A stretch of DNA of 64,000 nt from Bacteroidales bacterium (GTDB taxonomy: Bacteria > Bacteroidota > Bacteroidia > Bacteroidales > FEN-979), in NCBI GenBank assembly GCA_030681475.1, contig JAUXWT010000011.1:124001-188000 (forward strand). The letters run 5' to 3'. The notes beneath the pieces are model-generated. The model was not told the origin of the DNA. It did not search any database and was given only the letters and a program-made list of their open reading frames with translations. Of this stretch, positions 7,439-16,042 are shown in pieces (position 1 is the first letter of the stretch; every line of letters begins with the position of its first letter). The position numbers and the translations under genes were made by a program.

Positions 7439-8461
7439 TCAACGTTTCTCTTTCCCAAAACACACATCCATCTTACGGGCTTTTTCGATCAATGGATGAT
7501 CTTCGGGAACGAGCCTTAGCTTTCCGCCAACTTCGGCAAGGGGAACCGAGGTAACAACGCTGCCTTTGAGGGCAACCATCTCTCCGAACCTCTTTTGGGC
7601 GATCAACTCTACTGCGGAAGCGCCGTACCGGGTGGCAAGTACGCGATCCATCGGTGAGGGGCTTCCTCCGCGCTGGATGTATCCCAGGATGGTCTCCCTG
7701 GTTTCGAGGCCGGTGAGTTCCTTGATGCTGTTTGAAATATAACGTGCGGCCGTTTCACCTTTGGGCGTAGGGATTCCTTCGGCGACCACGACGATGGAAT
7801 ATGGTTTTTTATTGATGGCGCGTTTTTTCAGGCACCGGGCAACCTGGTTGATGTCGAAATCAATTTCGGGCAGCAGGATCACATCGCCGCCGCTTGCCAT
7901 TCCCGAGTAGAGGGCAAGCCATCCGGCATGATGTCCCATCACTTCGATCACCATGATGCGTTTGTGGCTGTTGGCGGTGGTATGAAGCCGGTCGATGGCT
8001 TCGGTGGCGATCCACAATGCCGAATCAAAACCAAAGGTGACATCGGTTCCCCACACATCGTTGTCGATGGTTTTCGGGATGCCGATCACGTTCAGGCCAA
8101 CCTCCGAAAGCTGGGCCGCCGTTCGCTGGGTTCCGTTGCCCCCAATGCAAACCAGGGCATCCAGTCCAAGTTCCTGGTAATGTTTCTTGATCAGTTTTGG
8201 CTTGTCAATGGCATTGAAGGTGTTGCTTTTCTTGAACGGGTTTTCCCTTGATGTTCCCAGGATGGTACCTCCCAGCGTAAGGATCCCCGAAAGAAGGGTT
8301 TCATCCAGTTCGACATACTCCTCATTGATCAGTCCGAGGAACCCCGATGAGATGCCGATCACCTCCATTCCATACTCAAGAATCGCTGTTTTTCCAACGC
8401 CCCTGATGGCTGCATTGATACCGGGACAATCGCCGCCGGCCGTTAATATGCCAATTCGCAT
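7439..8461 (-). CDS. pfkA: 6-phosphofructokinase, group III-like
   Basis: 340 residues, usual length. It phosphorylates fructose-6-phosphate in glycolysis. The opening MRIGILTAGGDCPGINA is the nucleotide-binding loop. The catalytic PKTIDND (129-135) supplies the catalytic Asp, and MGHHAGW binds substrate. The phosphoryl-donor determinants are mixed. GGNGT (107-111) keeps the Gly of ATP enzymes where PPi enzymes have Asp, but has Asn where E. coli PfkA has metal-binding Asp103. Lys130 replaces the Gly of classical ATP enzymes. ATP is more likely, but the donor cannot be settled from sequence. It is the third gene of a leftward run, 10 bases after the coiled-coil gene and 19 before the kinase. 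Confidence 0.93.
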   Translation of the reverse strand: MRIGILTAGGDCPGINAAIRGVGKTAILEYGMEVIGISSGFLGLINEEYVELDETLLSGILTLGGTILGTSRENPFKKSNTFNAIDKPKLIKKHYQELGLDALVCIGGNGTQRTAAQLSEVGLNVIGIPKTIDNDVWGTDVTFGFDSALWIATEAIDRLHTTANSHKRIMVIEVMGHHAGWLALYSGMASGGDVILLPEIDFDINQVARCLKKRAINKKPYSIVVVAEGIPTPKGETAARYISNSIKELTGLETRETILGYIQRGGSPSPMDRVLATRYGASAVELIAQKRFGEMVALKGSVVTSVPLAEVGGKLRLVPEDHPLIEKARKMDVCFGKEKR

Positions 8462-8471
8462 AAAAATGGAG

Positions 8472-9371
8472 TTATTTCAAATCGAATGAACCTGTCCCTA
8501 TTTCCGTATCTTCGGCAAAAACCGTGACAATGTATTTGCCCTTCATTGCCGGCTTGTCGGTGTCTTTCTTGTTCCAGTCCAGGCAAACCTTCATGGCTTT
8601 TCCCTGGTAATCAATATCCTCACGCAATGAGAATGGGAGTGTTTGTCCGTTGAAAACAAAGGTGTCGTATTTGCTCTTGATCACTACGACATTGTCGGGG
8701 CGGACCAGACGGATGTAAATAATTCTTTTTCCTGTAGCCACGAGCGAATTCTCCCCGATGGTAAAACAGATCCTGATCCGGTCGGTGCGGGTGGCTTTAT
8801 CGGTTTCCACCTCTTTGGCTCCTCCCGATCTCAATTTATACGGGGTGGCGGTAACATTGTATGCCCTGATAAAAGCAGCCTGGTTCATTTTTTCTTTAAG
8901 CTCCTCTTTGTCCTTCATCAGGTTCTGGTTCCGGCTTTGTTCGGTCTTCACCACCTGGCGGATGCGGTCGTTTTCGGCGGTCAGTTCGCGGTTGACGGTA
9001 TAAAGGGAATCCATTTGATGAACATATCCCTGGGCCACCTTCTGTAACCGCTCGAACTTTTTACGGATGATATTATAATCCCACTGGGTGGCCAGCAATT
9101 TTGTAATCTCCTGGGCGTTAATCTGAATCAGGCTGTCCTTTGCCCTCAGTGAATCTGAAAGGGCGCCATAGGAGAGCTTGATATTGTTGTGTTCCGTCAT
9201 TAAGGAATCAAGGTCATGTTGAAGCTCGACTTTCTGGGCATCTTTCTCTCTTACCAGTTTCATCATTTGCGACCGCTGAATGAAAAGCCAGAAGAGCAGC
9301 GCCAGAAAGAGTATGGCTAAGATGGATAGATAGATCTTGTACTTGCGTGATGAATCGTTTTGTTCTTCCAT
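8472..9371 (-). CDS. Membrane-anchored coiled-coil protein with C-terminal beta domain, unknown function
   Basis: 299 residues. A short charged N-terminus is followed by one transmembrane helix (about 13-31, SILAILFLALLFWLFI). A long coiled coil (about 32-160) is rich in Glu, Lys, Leu and Gln heptads. A ~120-residue C-terminal domain predicted as beta strands follows and ends GTGSFDLK. The N-in topology would place the coiled coil and beta domain in the periplasm. I recognise this only as a conserved hypothetical architecture. It is tightly packed (40 bases) behind the C69 dipeptidase and 10 bases before pfkA, suggesting co-transcription rather than a shared pathway. Confidence 0.8.
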   Translation of the reverse strand: MEEQNDSSRKYKIYLSILAILFLALLFWLFIQRSQMMKLVREKDAQKVELQHDLDSLMTEHNNIKLSYGALSDSLRAKDSLIQINAQEITKLLATQWDYNIIRKKFERLQKVAQGYVHQMDSLYTVNRELTAENDRIRQVVKTEQSRNQNLMKDKEELKEKMNQAAFIRAYNVTATPYKLRSGGAKEVETDKATRTDRIRICFTIGENSLVATGKRIIYIRLVRPDNVVVIKSKYDTFVFNGQTLPFSLREDIDYQGKAMKVCLDWNKKDTDKPAMKGKYIVTVFAEDTEIGTGSFDLK

Positions 9372-9411
9372 ATACTGCTGAATTTTAAGGAATTATGAGG
9401 CAATTGCATTC

Positions 9412-11088
9412 TCAGTGTGCCGAAGTCCCGATCTGCTTCACTACCCCGCCATGTTGCTTAACGATCTCGTTGAGCCACCATTGCGGGTATCCTGGCTGCG
9501 ACGGCATGACGGACTCATTGTACGGATTGCGTTCAAATTTTCCGTCTTTCTCCTTTTTAACGTTTCCATCCATGTATTTCACAAAAAGATATTGGAACAA
9601 CTCCTGCCAGCGTTTTACGGTGGCCTGACCCGTTTTTACCGAATAGTCGGTGATGTATTTAACCGCGGATGCTTTGTCTGTCTTGAAAAATTCTACCGCT
9701 TTCTTGTCAATATCGGCAACTTCTGAAACAAATTTCTTTTCAAGCCCCTGCTGAACGGGCTGTATATCCTTAATCATATAATCATATTTGGTATAGGCCC
9801 AGTTCGAGACCATGTTGAATGCCCAGAAAGCGGAGGTGGGGGAGAAGGTGAGCATGTCGCCATTCCCCACTTTATAAGCTTCGGGAATCTTGGTCATGCC
9901 GCAGTACATTGGAGAAAACACAGTGGTATATGTGTCGTCAAGTCCAAACCAGTGAATTCCGCCAACCGGGTCGGGCAGCCAGTTGCGTGACTGGGCTACA
10001 AACACATACCCGGTTTGCTGGGTAGAGGTTGCGCGTTCGTGAACATAACCAATGCTGTCGGCTTTCCAGGTCATCGGGCGCCACCGGTAAGGACAAGTGA
10101 AAGGGCCTGCACCAACATCCCTGGTCATATCCATTTCGGTTCCTTCGTAATGGTCGCGCATGAGGTTCATTACGTCATTAACACTTATTTTTTTATCAGG
10201 TTTGATCCAGAGCGGCATGCGGTTCGATGGATAGTCGTATTTTCCTTTGATGATGTGGCCCATGGCATAATCCTGGTATTGAACCATATCCGAATTGATG
10301 CGGTTGAACATGGCATATACCCGGGCTTCACAGGCACGGGCGCCCATGAAATCGAGCGGTGCGTAGGTGTCGGAAAAACTAAATTCGCTGTCTTCGCCTG
10401 AAAACCAGCCCATTTTACGGGCAAAAGAGATCGCATCGGGTGCGTAGAGGCAATTTTCGGGATCATTCATCGGAAACTGGGTGATGCGCGGGTGGTTGGC
10501 ATGACCGCTCACATATCCGTCGGGAATGCGCATGGCCACCCATACGGCGCCTTTCTCCACTTTCCCTTTACCGATCATCTCGAGGATCCAGGCCTCGTTT
10601 GCGTCAGAGATGGAGAAGGACTCACCACTGCTGGCATAGCCATGGGCAGATACAAGTTCGCCAAACATGCCGATCGCCTCCCTGGCGGTTTTGGCACGCT
10701 GAAGGGTGATAAAAATCAGACTTCCGTAGTCAATAATTGCCCCCGGTTGCTCTGCAAGTTCTTCACGGCCGCCAAAAGTGGTCTCACCAATGGCAACCTG
10801 GTGTTCGTTGATATTGCCGATTACATTGAAGGTGTGCTTTACCTGGGGAATTTTACCCAAAGGTTTTCCGGTATCCCACTCTTTAACATCAAGCATGGAG
10901 CCAGCAGGCCAGTCACGGGCAGGCCAATGGTATAATTCACCATACAAAGTGTGTGAATCGGCCGAATAGGTGATCATCACCGACCCGTCGACAGTAGCCC
11001 CGCGTGTGAAGATAAAATTGGTACAGGAAATAGAGTGATAACTGAACCCCGCAAGCAGGAACAACAGGAAGAACAAGGTTTTTCGCAT
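9412..11088 (-). CDS. Secreted C69-family dipeptidase
   Basis: 558 residues, close to family length. A signal peptide (1-21) ends immediately before Cys22 in CTNFIFTRGATVDGS. In family C69 (Ntn-hydrolase fold) this Cys becomes the N-terminal nucleophile, so signal removal may create the active enzyme. Further family features are GEFSISDANEAW-like sequence (SFSISDANEAW), RIPDGYVSGHANHPRI and a Trp-rich second half. These enzymes cleave dipeptides, and in Bacteroidota they are usually periplasmic or outer-membrane associated. It is first in the leftward run ending at pfkA and the kinase. A perfect TACTTTTG promoter element lies at 11147-11154. Confidence 0.9.
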   Translation of the reverse strand: MRKTLFFLLFLLAGFSYHSISCTNFIFTRGATVDGSVMITYSADSHTLYGELYHWPARDWPAGSMLDVKEWDTGKPLGKIPQVKHTFNVIGNINEHQVAIGETTFGGREELAEQPGAIIDYGSLIFITLQRAKTAREAIGMFGELVSAHGYASSGESFSISDANEAWILEMIGKGKVEKGAVWVAMRIPDGYVSGHANHPRITQFPMNDPENCLYAPDAISFARKMGWFSGEDSEFSFSDTYAPLDFMGARACEARVYAMFNRINSDMVQYQDYAMGHIIKGKYDYPSNRMPLWIKPDKKISVNDVMNLMRDHYEGTEMDMTRDVGAGPFTCPYRWRPMTWKADSIGYVHERATSTQQTGYVFVAQSRNWLPDPVGGIHWFGLDDTYTTVFSPMYCGMTKIPEAYKVGNGDMLTFSPTSAFWAFNMVSNWAYTKYDYMIKDIQPVQQGLEKKFVSEVADIDKKAVEFFKTDKASAVKYITDYSVKTGQATVKRWQELFQYLFVKYMDGNVKKEKDGKFERNPYNESVMPSQPGYPQWWLNEIVKQHGGVVKQIGTSAH

Positions 11089-11146
11089 AAAAAAAATATT
11101 GGATGATTGATTATTGAATTTTGCTATTTCGCTATTTATGATCCGT

Positions 11147-11154
11147 CAAAAGTA
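11147..11154 (-). promoter_or_regulatory. -7 element TACTTTTG for the C69-pfkA-kinase run
   Basis: It is an exact TAnnTTTG match on the minus strand, 59 bases upstream of the dipeptidase ATG. No convincing -33 element was found. Confidence 0.5.
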
Positions 11155-11168
11155 CAAAAAATATTATA

Positions 11169-11215
11169 ACCGCGGAGGCGCGGAGACGCAAAGATGTAGA
11201 GGCGCTGAGAAGATA
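11169..11215. repeat. GCGGAGGCGCGGAGACGCAAAG-type simple repeat
   Basis: Degenerate tandem GCGGAGACGC units lie in the divergent 334-base gene-free region 11089-11422. Apart from the two promoters, this region holds only this repeat and the two hairpins at 11247-11300. It is one of several short repeat families dispersed between genes here. Confidence 0.6.
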
Positions 11216-11246
11216 TAGAAATTGGGTTGATCATATTTTTGAATTG

Positions 11247-11300
11247 CCCCGGACTGAAGTCCGGGGGTCAGAAAGGTGCGCAATATCAGGGCTTTAGCCC
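11247..11300. repeat. Paired palindromes GGACTGAAGTCC and GGGCTTTAGCCC (REP-like)
   Basis: CCCCGGAC-TGAA-GTCCGGGG at 11247-11266 is a perfect 8-bp stem with a 4-base loop. GGGCTTTAGCCC at 11289-11300 is a second palindrome 22 bases downstream. The pair resembles an extragenic palindromic element seen widely in environmental bacteria (from memory). There is no T run, so a terminator role is unlikely. Confidence 0.6.
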
Positions 11301-11393
11301 AAATCAAAAACATTGAATTAATGCTCAGGGGGATTTTAGGCCGAATATATTTAATAGTCTGTTAATTCCAAAAGGAAGATGATGGAAAATCTG

Positions 11394-11401
11394 TAAATTT
11401 G
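11394..11401 (+). promoter_or_regulatory. -7 element TAAATTTG for the outer-membrane protein pair
   Basis: Exact TAnnTTTG match, 21 bases upstream of ATG 11423. It overlaps the TTG at 11399 that would start a longer reading, which supports the ATG as the true start. Confidence 0.55.
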
Positions 11402-11422
11402 TATGCTCACAGTCCAGATAAT

Positions 11423-12184
11423 ATGAGAAAAATATTAATCTTGCTATTCTTTTCAACTTGTTGTTTTGTGGCCTATCCTCAGGATTTATCTGAAGCAAAG
11501 CCGCCTGTCAATGACAGGAATAAGGGATTGGAAGTATCCGCCGGGTATTCTGTGGCGCTTGGCAGTTACGCTTCGTTTGACAAGCAGAATAAAAAATCGG
11601 GATATGCCACCGGCGGGTGGCAGGTACAAATTACCTTCGACTGGATGGGGAAAAAATATTTTGGCCTGGCGCTTCAATATACCTTCCAGCGCAATCCGAT
11701 GAAAAATGCGGCCACCCTGGTTTTTCCCAACGGGATACCTGATTCGGTGAATCCCGGCTCATGGTCCAATAACTATCTGATGGCGGGGCCGGTATTCATG
11801 AAGAGAATCAATCGGTTACAAATAGATGCCAAGGTACTGGGAGGGGTACTCTTTTCATCCGGAGCAAGTTTTAATACTCCGGATCCGGTCACCTCCGGAA
11901 AATCAAACATAAATGTAGCCACTGGATTTGCTTACCAGATTTCGGCAGGTGTGGGCTATACGATTTCATCGCATCTCGCGTTAAAACTCAACGTGAACTT
12001 TTTAAACGGGTGGCCCGGGAAAACCCGACAATATGGATCCCAACTCATCGGTTATGAAGAGTATAAAGATCCGTTGACAGGTATTGAATATACCAGACCG
12101 GTCTATTCAGCGCCAATAGAATATGAGATTAAAAAAGTAGTTACCACCCTGAATCCGTCACTTGGCCTGGTTTACAGGTTTTAA
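11423..12184 (+). CDS. Outer-membrane beta-barrel protein, hypothetical
   Basis: 253 residues from ATG 11423 (MRKILILLFFSTCCFVAYPQD), which gives a clean signal peptide of ~19 residues. The mature part alternates polar and hydrophobic residues with Gly/aromatic turns, and ends in PSLGLVYRF, a terminal strand with C-terminal Phe typical of BamA-assembled barrels. The specific family is not recognised. The next gene (12200) is also a predicted barrel and starts 15 bases later, so the two are probably one operon with waaA downstream. Confidence 0.75.
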   Translation: MRKILILLFFSTCCFVAYPQDLSEAKPPVNDRNKGLEVSAGYSVALGSYASFDKQNKKSGYATGGWQVQITFDWMGKKYFGLALQYTFQRNPMKNAATLVFPNGIPDSVNPGSWSNNYLMAGPVFMKRINRLQIDAKVLGGVLFSSGASFNTPDPVTSGKSNINVATGFAYQISAGVGYTISSHLALKLNVNFLNGWPGKTRQYGSQLIGYEEYKDPLTGIEYTRPVYSAPIEYEIKKVVTTLNPSLGLVYRF

Positions 12185-12199
12185 CAGTTTAACTGACCC

Positions 12200-12964
12200 A
12201 TGATGCTCCATAAAAAACTACCTCTTATTACCCTCTTTTGTATTGCCGGTTCCTTTTTGTTTGCCCAGGTAAATATCAGGGACTCATCGATTTTTACTCC
12301 CCTCATTTACGCCAATTACGGGTATCAGTTTCCGGGAGGCGACCTGGCAAAACAATTTGGGAGCAATTCCTGCATCGGAGGCGGCCTGCTCTTAAAAACA
12401 AAGCACAACTGGATCTTTGGCGTTGAGGGGAATTACATGTTTGGCCAATCGGTGAAAAACAGTGAATCCCTGCTCCGGAACATCTCGACAAACGAAGGTT
12501 TTATTATCGATGCGAACGGTTATTATGCCGACATGGTTTATTATGAGCGCGGATTTAATTTCATCGGAAAATTCGGAAAAGTGATCCCATTGCTTGCGCC
12601 AAACCTAAATTGTGGGTTTACGGTCATGGCAGGCGCCGGATATCTTCAGGATAAGATCAGGATTCACAACCCTGGAAATACCGCGCCTCAATTGCTCGGC
12701 GATTATAAAAAAGGCTACGACCGGCTGAACGGCGGAATCGCAATTTCGGGATCTTTGGGATACATGTACCTCAGCAACACCCGTTTGTTAAACTTTTCAG
12801 CTTCCCTCGAATTCATGCAGGCCTGGACTACTCCTTACCGCGAACGAAATTTTGATACCGGCAAGCAGGATACGCGAAAATTGAACAGCCAGTTTTATTC
12901 CATTAAAGTTCTCTGGATCATTCCGCTGTACAGAAGATCGCCGAAGGAGTTCTATTTGTATTAA
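12200..12964 (+). CDS. Outer-membrane beta-barrel protein adjacent to waaA
   Basis: 254 residues. A signal peptide ends near 22 (SFLFAQ). The mature protein has repeated amphipathic strands (IYANYGYQFPGGDLAKQFG, GGGLLLKTKHNWIFGVEG) and ends in an aromatic-rich tail, EFYLY. I recall homologues lying beside Kdo transferase genes in other Bacteroidota, which would suggest a role at the cell surface; this is from memory. The start may be ATG 12200 or the next ATG at 12203. The stop is followed directly by the tract 12965-13030. Confidence 0.75.
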   Translation: MMLHKKLPLITLFCIAGSFLFAQVNIRDSSIFTPLIYANYGYQFPGGDLAKQFGSNSCIGGGLLLKTKHNWIFGVEGNYMFGQSVKNSESLLRNISTNEGFIIDANGYYADMVYYERGFNFIGKFGKVIPLLAPNLNCGFTVMAGAGYLQDKIRIHNPGNTAPQLLGDYKKGYDRLNGGIAISGSLGYMYLSNTRLLNFSASLEFMQAWTTPYRERNFDTGKQDTRKLNSQFYSIKVLWIIPLYRRSPKEFYLY

Positions 12965-13030
12965 GATAGCGAGGTAGTGAGGTAGCGAAATAGCGAAATG
13001 GTGAAATAGCGAAATGGTGAGAAGGCGAAA
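12965..13030. repeat. GCGAAATGGTGAAATAGCGA-type tandem repeat
   Basis: Degenerate units of TAGCGAAA and TGGTGAAA run from the stop of the upstream gene to the ATG of waaA, filling the whole intergenic space. The same family, in reverse orientation, forms the larger tract at 43231-43364. Confidence 0.75.
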
Positions 13031-14272
13031 ATGAGGTTGATATATACTTTTCTGGTTCGTTGTTACGGTTTGTTTATCGGCATCGCCGCGAAGTTTGACA
13101 GCAAGGCAGGCCAATGGGTAGATGGCCGGAGGGGCTTGTTCGCGAAGCTTGTTTCAGCGCTGAAACAGGTTGACCGCAATCGAAGCCCCATCATATGGTT
13201 CCATGTCTCTTCGCTGGGTGAATTTGAACAGGGGAGACCCATTATTGAAGCTTTCAGGAACCGTTGGCCCGAAAAAAAAATACTGCTCACCTTTTTTTCA
13301 CCTTCCGGGTATGAGATCCGGAAAACGTATGATCAGGCTGACTTCATCTTTTATCTTCCTCTTGATACACTTGCCAATGCCCGGAAATTTATTGACATCG
13401 TACAGCCGGAGATGGTTTTTTTTGTCAAGTATGATTTCTGGTTTAATTTTCTCCACGCGATTCATGAACGAAAAATCCCACTCTTCTTCATCTCTGCCCT
13501 GTTCCGGAAAAATCAGTACTTTTTTAAATGGTATGGCGGATGGTCCCGCAGCCATCTGTATCATGTCAACCATTTTTTTACCCAGGACCGCGAATCCGTA
13601 GCATTGCTGAGATCAGCAGGGGTATCAGAGGTTACGATGACGGGTGATACCCGTTTTGATCGTGTCGCTTCCATTGCCTCCAAACCGGTCCCCATGCCGC
13701 TGATCGAAAAGTTTTGTGCCGGAAAACAGGTGTTCATCATGGGCAGCAGTTGGGAACCCGATGAAACAGTTGTTTTTCCCCTGACCCGCCATAAAGAGCT
13801 GAACCTTAAATTCATTATTGCTCCGCATGACACTTCCCCCGGGCGTATCAGGTTTATCCGCGAACACCTGGATCAACCAGTTGTGTTATTTTCTGAACTC
13901 AATAATGAGAATGCCGGCATGGCAGATGCGTTGATCGTTGATTCGGTCGGGATACTTTCACAACTTTTCCGTTATGCAACCATTGCCTTTATTGGCGGAG
14001 GTTTCGGCAGTGGCATTCACAACATCCAGGAACCAATAACCTTTGGCGTGCCGGTTTTTTTCGGTCCGCGGTATCATAAATTCAGAGAGGCCGGTGATCT
14101 CATCGCCCTGGGAGGCGCTTTCAGCATAACCACTACTGATGAATTGTTGAAAAAAGTACAGGAGATCACTCAGGATCAAAAAGAACACAGCCGTTTATCG
14201 GGGATCTGCACCCAATATGTGGCGGAACACCGGGGGGCGACGAAGAAGATCATGAGGTATTTGGAGGGGTGA
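13031..14272 (+). CDS. waaA: 3-deoxy-D-manno-octulosonic acid (Kdo) transferase, GT30
   Basis: 413 residues, usual length. It transfers Kdo from CMP-Kdo to lipid A precursor at the inner membrane. An N-terminal hydrophobic anchor (about 3-20) is followed by the GT30 N-domain motif WFHVSSLGEFEQGRPI, whose Glu is the expected catalytic base. The C-terminal domain contains HDTSPGRIRFI and the acceptor/donor region FIGGGFGSGIHNIQEP with FGPRYHKFREA. The ATG follows directly after the repeat tract, so translation signals lie in repeat-derived sequence. It probably belongs with the two upstream barrel genes. Confidence 0.95.
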   Translation: MRLIYTFLVRCYGLFIGIAAKFDSKAGQWVDGRRGLFAKLVSALKQVDRNRSPIIWFHVSSLGEFEQGRPIIEAFRNRWPEKKILLTFFSPSGYEIRKTYDQADFIFYLPLDTLANARKFIDIVQPEMVFFVKYDFWFNFLHAIHERKIPLFFISALFRKNQYFFKWYGGWSRSHLYHVNHFFTQDRESVALLRSAGVSEVTMTGDTRFDRVASIASKPVPMPLIEKFCAGKQVFIMGSSWEPDETVVFPLTRHKELNLKFIIAPHDTSPGRIRFIREHLDQPVVLFSELNNENAGMADALIVDSVGILSQLFRYATIAFIGGGFGSGIHNIQEPITFGVPVFFGPRYHKFREAGDLIALGGAFSITTTDELLKKVQEITQDQKEHSRLSGICTQYVAEHRGATKKIMRYLEG

Positions 14273-14288
14273 AAAGGTGGGCAAGGGG

Positions 14289-14370
14289 ACAGGGGGACAG
14301 GGGGACAGGGGGACAGGGGGACAGGGGGATTTTCGTCACGTGTCACGCGTCACGTATTATATGTCACGAG
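14289..14370. repeat. ACAGGGGG x5 tandem repeat followed by TCACG-type repeats
   Basis: Five exact copies of the 8-mer ACAGGGGG occupy 14289-14328. From 14334 to 14370 comes a run of GTCACG units (GTCACGTGTCACGCGTCACG). The second family is the same one that enters pepA and murF-alr. Both lie in the 140-base gap between waaA and the GT39 gene. Confidence 0.8.
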
Positions 14371-14376
14371 ATTTTT

Positions 14377-14384
14377 TAACTTTG
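14377..14384 (+). promoter_or_regulatory. -7 element TAACTTTG for the GT39 gene
   Basis: Exact TAnnTTTG match, 28 bases upstream of ATG 14413 and directly after the repeat block. Confidence 0.5.
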
Positions 14385-14412
14385 AAAATCAGTAACAGGT
14401 CAATAATAACCA

Positions 14413-15978
14413 ATGCCTTCCAACCGTAAGATATACTGGGCTCTTTGCATACTTCTGGTTTTATCTACGCTGGTGCGTGGATTTATTGCCGGGTTTATCG
14501 AACTCGGCAACGATGAGGTCTATTACTGGACCTATGCGAAATTCCCGGCGCTGAGCCATTTCGACCATCCGCCCATGGTGGGGTTGGTGATCCAGTTGTT
14601 TACACTGAACCTTACCTTCGACAGTGAATTTTTTATCCGGATGGCTGCCGTGGTATCTGGCACCCTGAGTACCGGGATGATCTTCCTGATTGGCAGGGAG
14701 ATCAAGGGACCACTTACCGGCCTGTATGCCGCCATGCTCTTTACAGCCTCTTTTTATGGTTTTATACTTAGCGGGACTTTTATCCTTCCCGACGCCCCGC
14801 AGGTGTTTTTCTGGTTGCTGACCCTGTACCTTCTGTTGAAATCGCTCCCTGACCGGGATCTGATGAAGAAAAGCAGGTATATGCTTCTGCTGGCCGGCGC
14901 CACCGCCGGAATGGCCATATTGTCGAAGTACCATTCGGTTTTCTTAGTCACCGGCGTCTTTTTTTACATGTTGTTTTATAACCGAAGATGGTTCAGGGCT
15001 AAAGAGACCTATGCTGCAGTGCTGATATTTTTGCTGTTCATCATTCCGGTGTTTTTATGGAACTATAAAAACGATTTCATCAGTTTTACCTATCATGAAA
15101 ACCGCGTTGGCATCACGGCATCAGGTCTGCAACCGCAATATTTCTTTACAGAGATCGCCGGGCAGTTTTTTTACAACAACCCGGTGAATGTTCTGATCAT
15201 CATAACGGCCTTTGCAGCGCTCATCCGAAACAGGCAGTTTATCAGAAAGGAGTATAAACGGATCATTTTATGGGTCAGCATCCCGCTGGTTTTGGTTTTC
15301 ACCTCATTTTCACTTTTCCGCAGCACGCTACCCCACTGGTCAGGCCCGGGTTACATCGGATTCATCATCATTGCAGCCGCTTATCTCTCGGAATCAAAGC
15401 GCCCTGGATCCAGAATCCGGCTCATTCCATGGTCTGTGGCGATATCCCTGGTTTTTATGTTACTTGTTATTGTTACCGCTGTCGGGCAGATCAGATACGG
15501 ATGGGTACCACTCAGCCGATGGAAACTTGATGATGTTACGCACGACCTGGCTGGCTGGAAACAATTGGGGGAGAAGTTTTCCACACTTGCGAAATCGGAC
15601 GAAGATCAGGGCAGGATGAAAAGTCAATCCCCGATCCTCACTTTCAGATGGTTCCCTGCAGCCAACTTCGACTATTATGCAGGCCGGAAAATCAACAAAC
15701 CCGTATATGCCCTTGGCACACTCGAACGGATACATAAATATCACTGGATCAATAATCTACGCGGAAATCTGAAGCCAGGCTCTGATGCATATTACATTGC
15801 CCTGAGTGATGACTACGAAGATCCGTCAGCCTTATATGGAGCCATGTTCGATTCAATACTCCCGGCCGACACGATACATCTCACCCGTGGAAAAGATACG
15901 GTTCGAAAGGCATTCGTGTACCGCCTTAAAAACCTGAAAAAAGAGTTTGTATTTTCAATTGACAACAAGCCAAAATAA
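14413..15978 (+). CDS. GT39/ArnT-like membrane glycosyltransferase
   Basis: 521 residues with about 10-11 hydrophobic segments. The first extracytoplasmic loop has the family signature NDEVYYWTYAKFP (acidic catalytic pair DE) followed by SHFDHPPM, which is diagnostic of the PMT/ArnT superfamily. Such enzymes move a sugar from a polyprenyl-phosphate carrier to an acceptor at the periplasmic face. The last ~130 residues form a soluble periplasmic domain. Its position after waaA suggests a lipid A or LPS-core acceptor; the actual substrate cannot be read from the sequence. Confidence 0.85.
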   Translation: MPSNRKIYWALCILLVLSTLVRGFIAGFIELGNDEVYYWTYAKFPALSHFDHPPMVGLVIQLFTLNLTFDSEFFIRMAAVVSGTLSTGMIFLIGREIKGPLTGLYAAMLFTASFYGFILSGTFILPDAPQVFFWLLTLYLLLKSLPDRDLMKKSRYMLLLAGATAGMAILSKYHSVFLVTGVFFYMLFYNRRWFRAKETYAAVLIFLLFIIPVFLWNYKNDFISFTYHENRVGITASGLQPQYFFTEIAGQFFYNNPVNVLIIITAFAALIRNRQFIRKEYKRIILWVSIPLVLVFTSFSLFRSTLPHWSGPGYIGFIIIAAAYLSESKRPGSRIRLIPWSVAISLVFMLLVIVTAVGQIRYGWVPLSRWKLDDVTHDLAGWKQLGEKFSTLAKSDEDQGRMKSQSPILTFRWFPAANFDYYAGRKINKPVYALGTLERIHKYHWINNLRGNLKPGSDAYYIALSDDYEDPSALYGAMFDSILPADTIHLTRGKDTVRKAFVYRLKNLKKEFVFSIDNKPK

Positions 15979-15982
15979 CCCC

Positions 15983-16042
15983 AACTTGTAACTTGTAGCT
16001 TGTAACTTGTCATTCGTCACCTGTCACCTGTCACCCGTCACG
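15983..16042. repeat. AACTTGTAACTTGT repeat and GTCACCTGTCACC repeat
   Basis: Two families abut: AACTTGTA/GCTTGTA units at 15983-16010 and GTCACCT/GTCACCC units at 16015-16042. The second unit contains the minus-strand fumC stop codon: the TGA lies inside GCGTGACGG. Confidence 0.7.
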
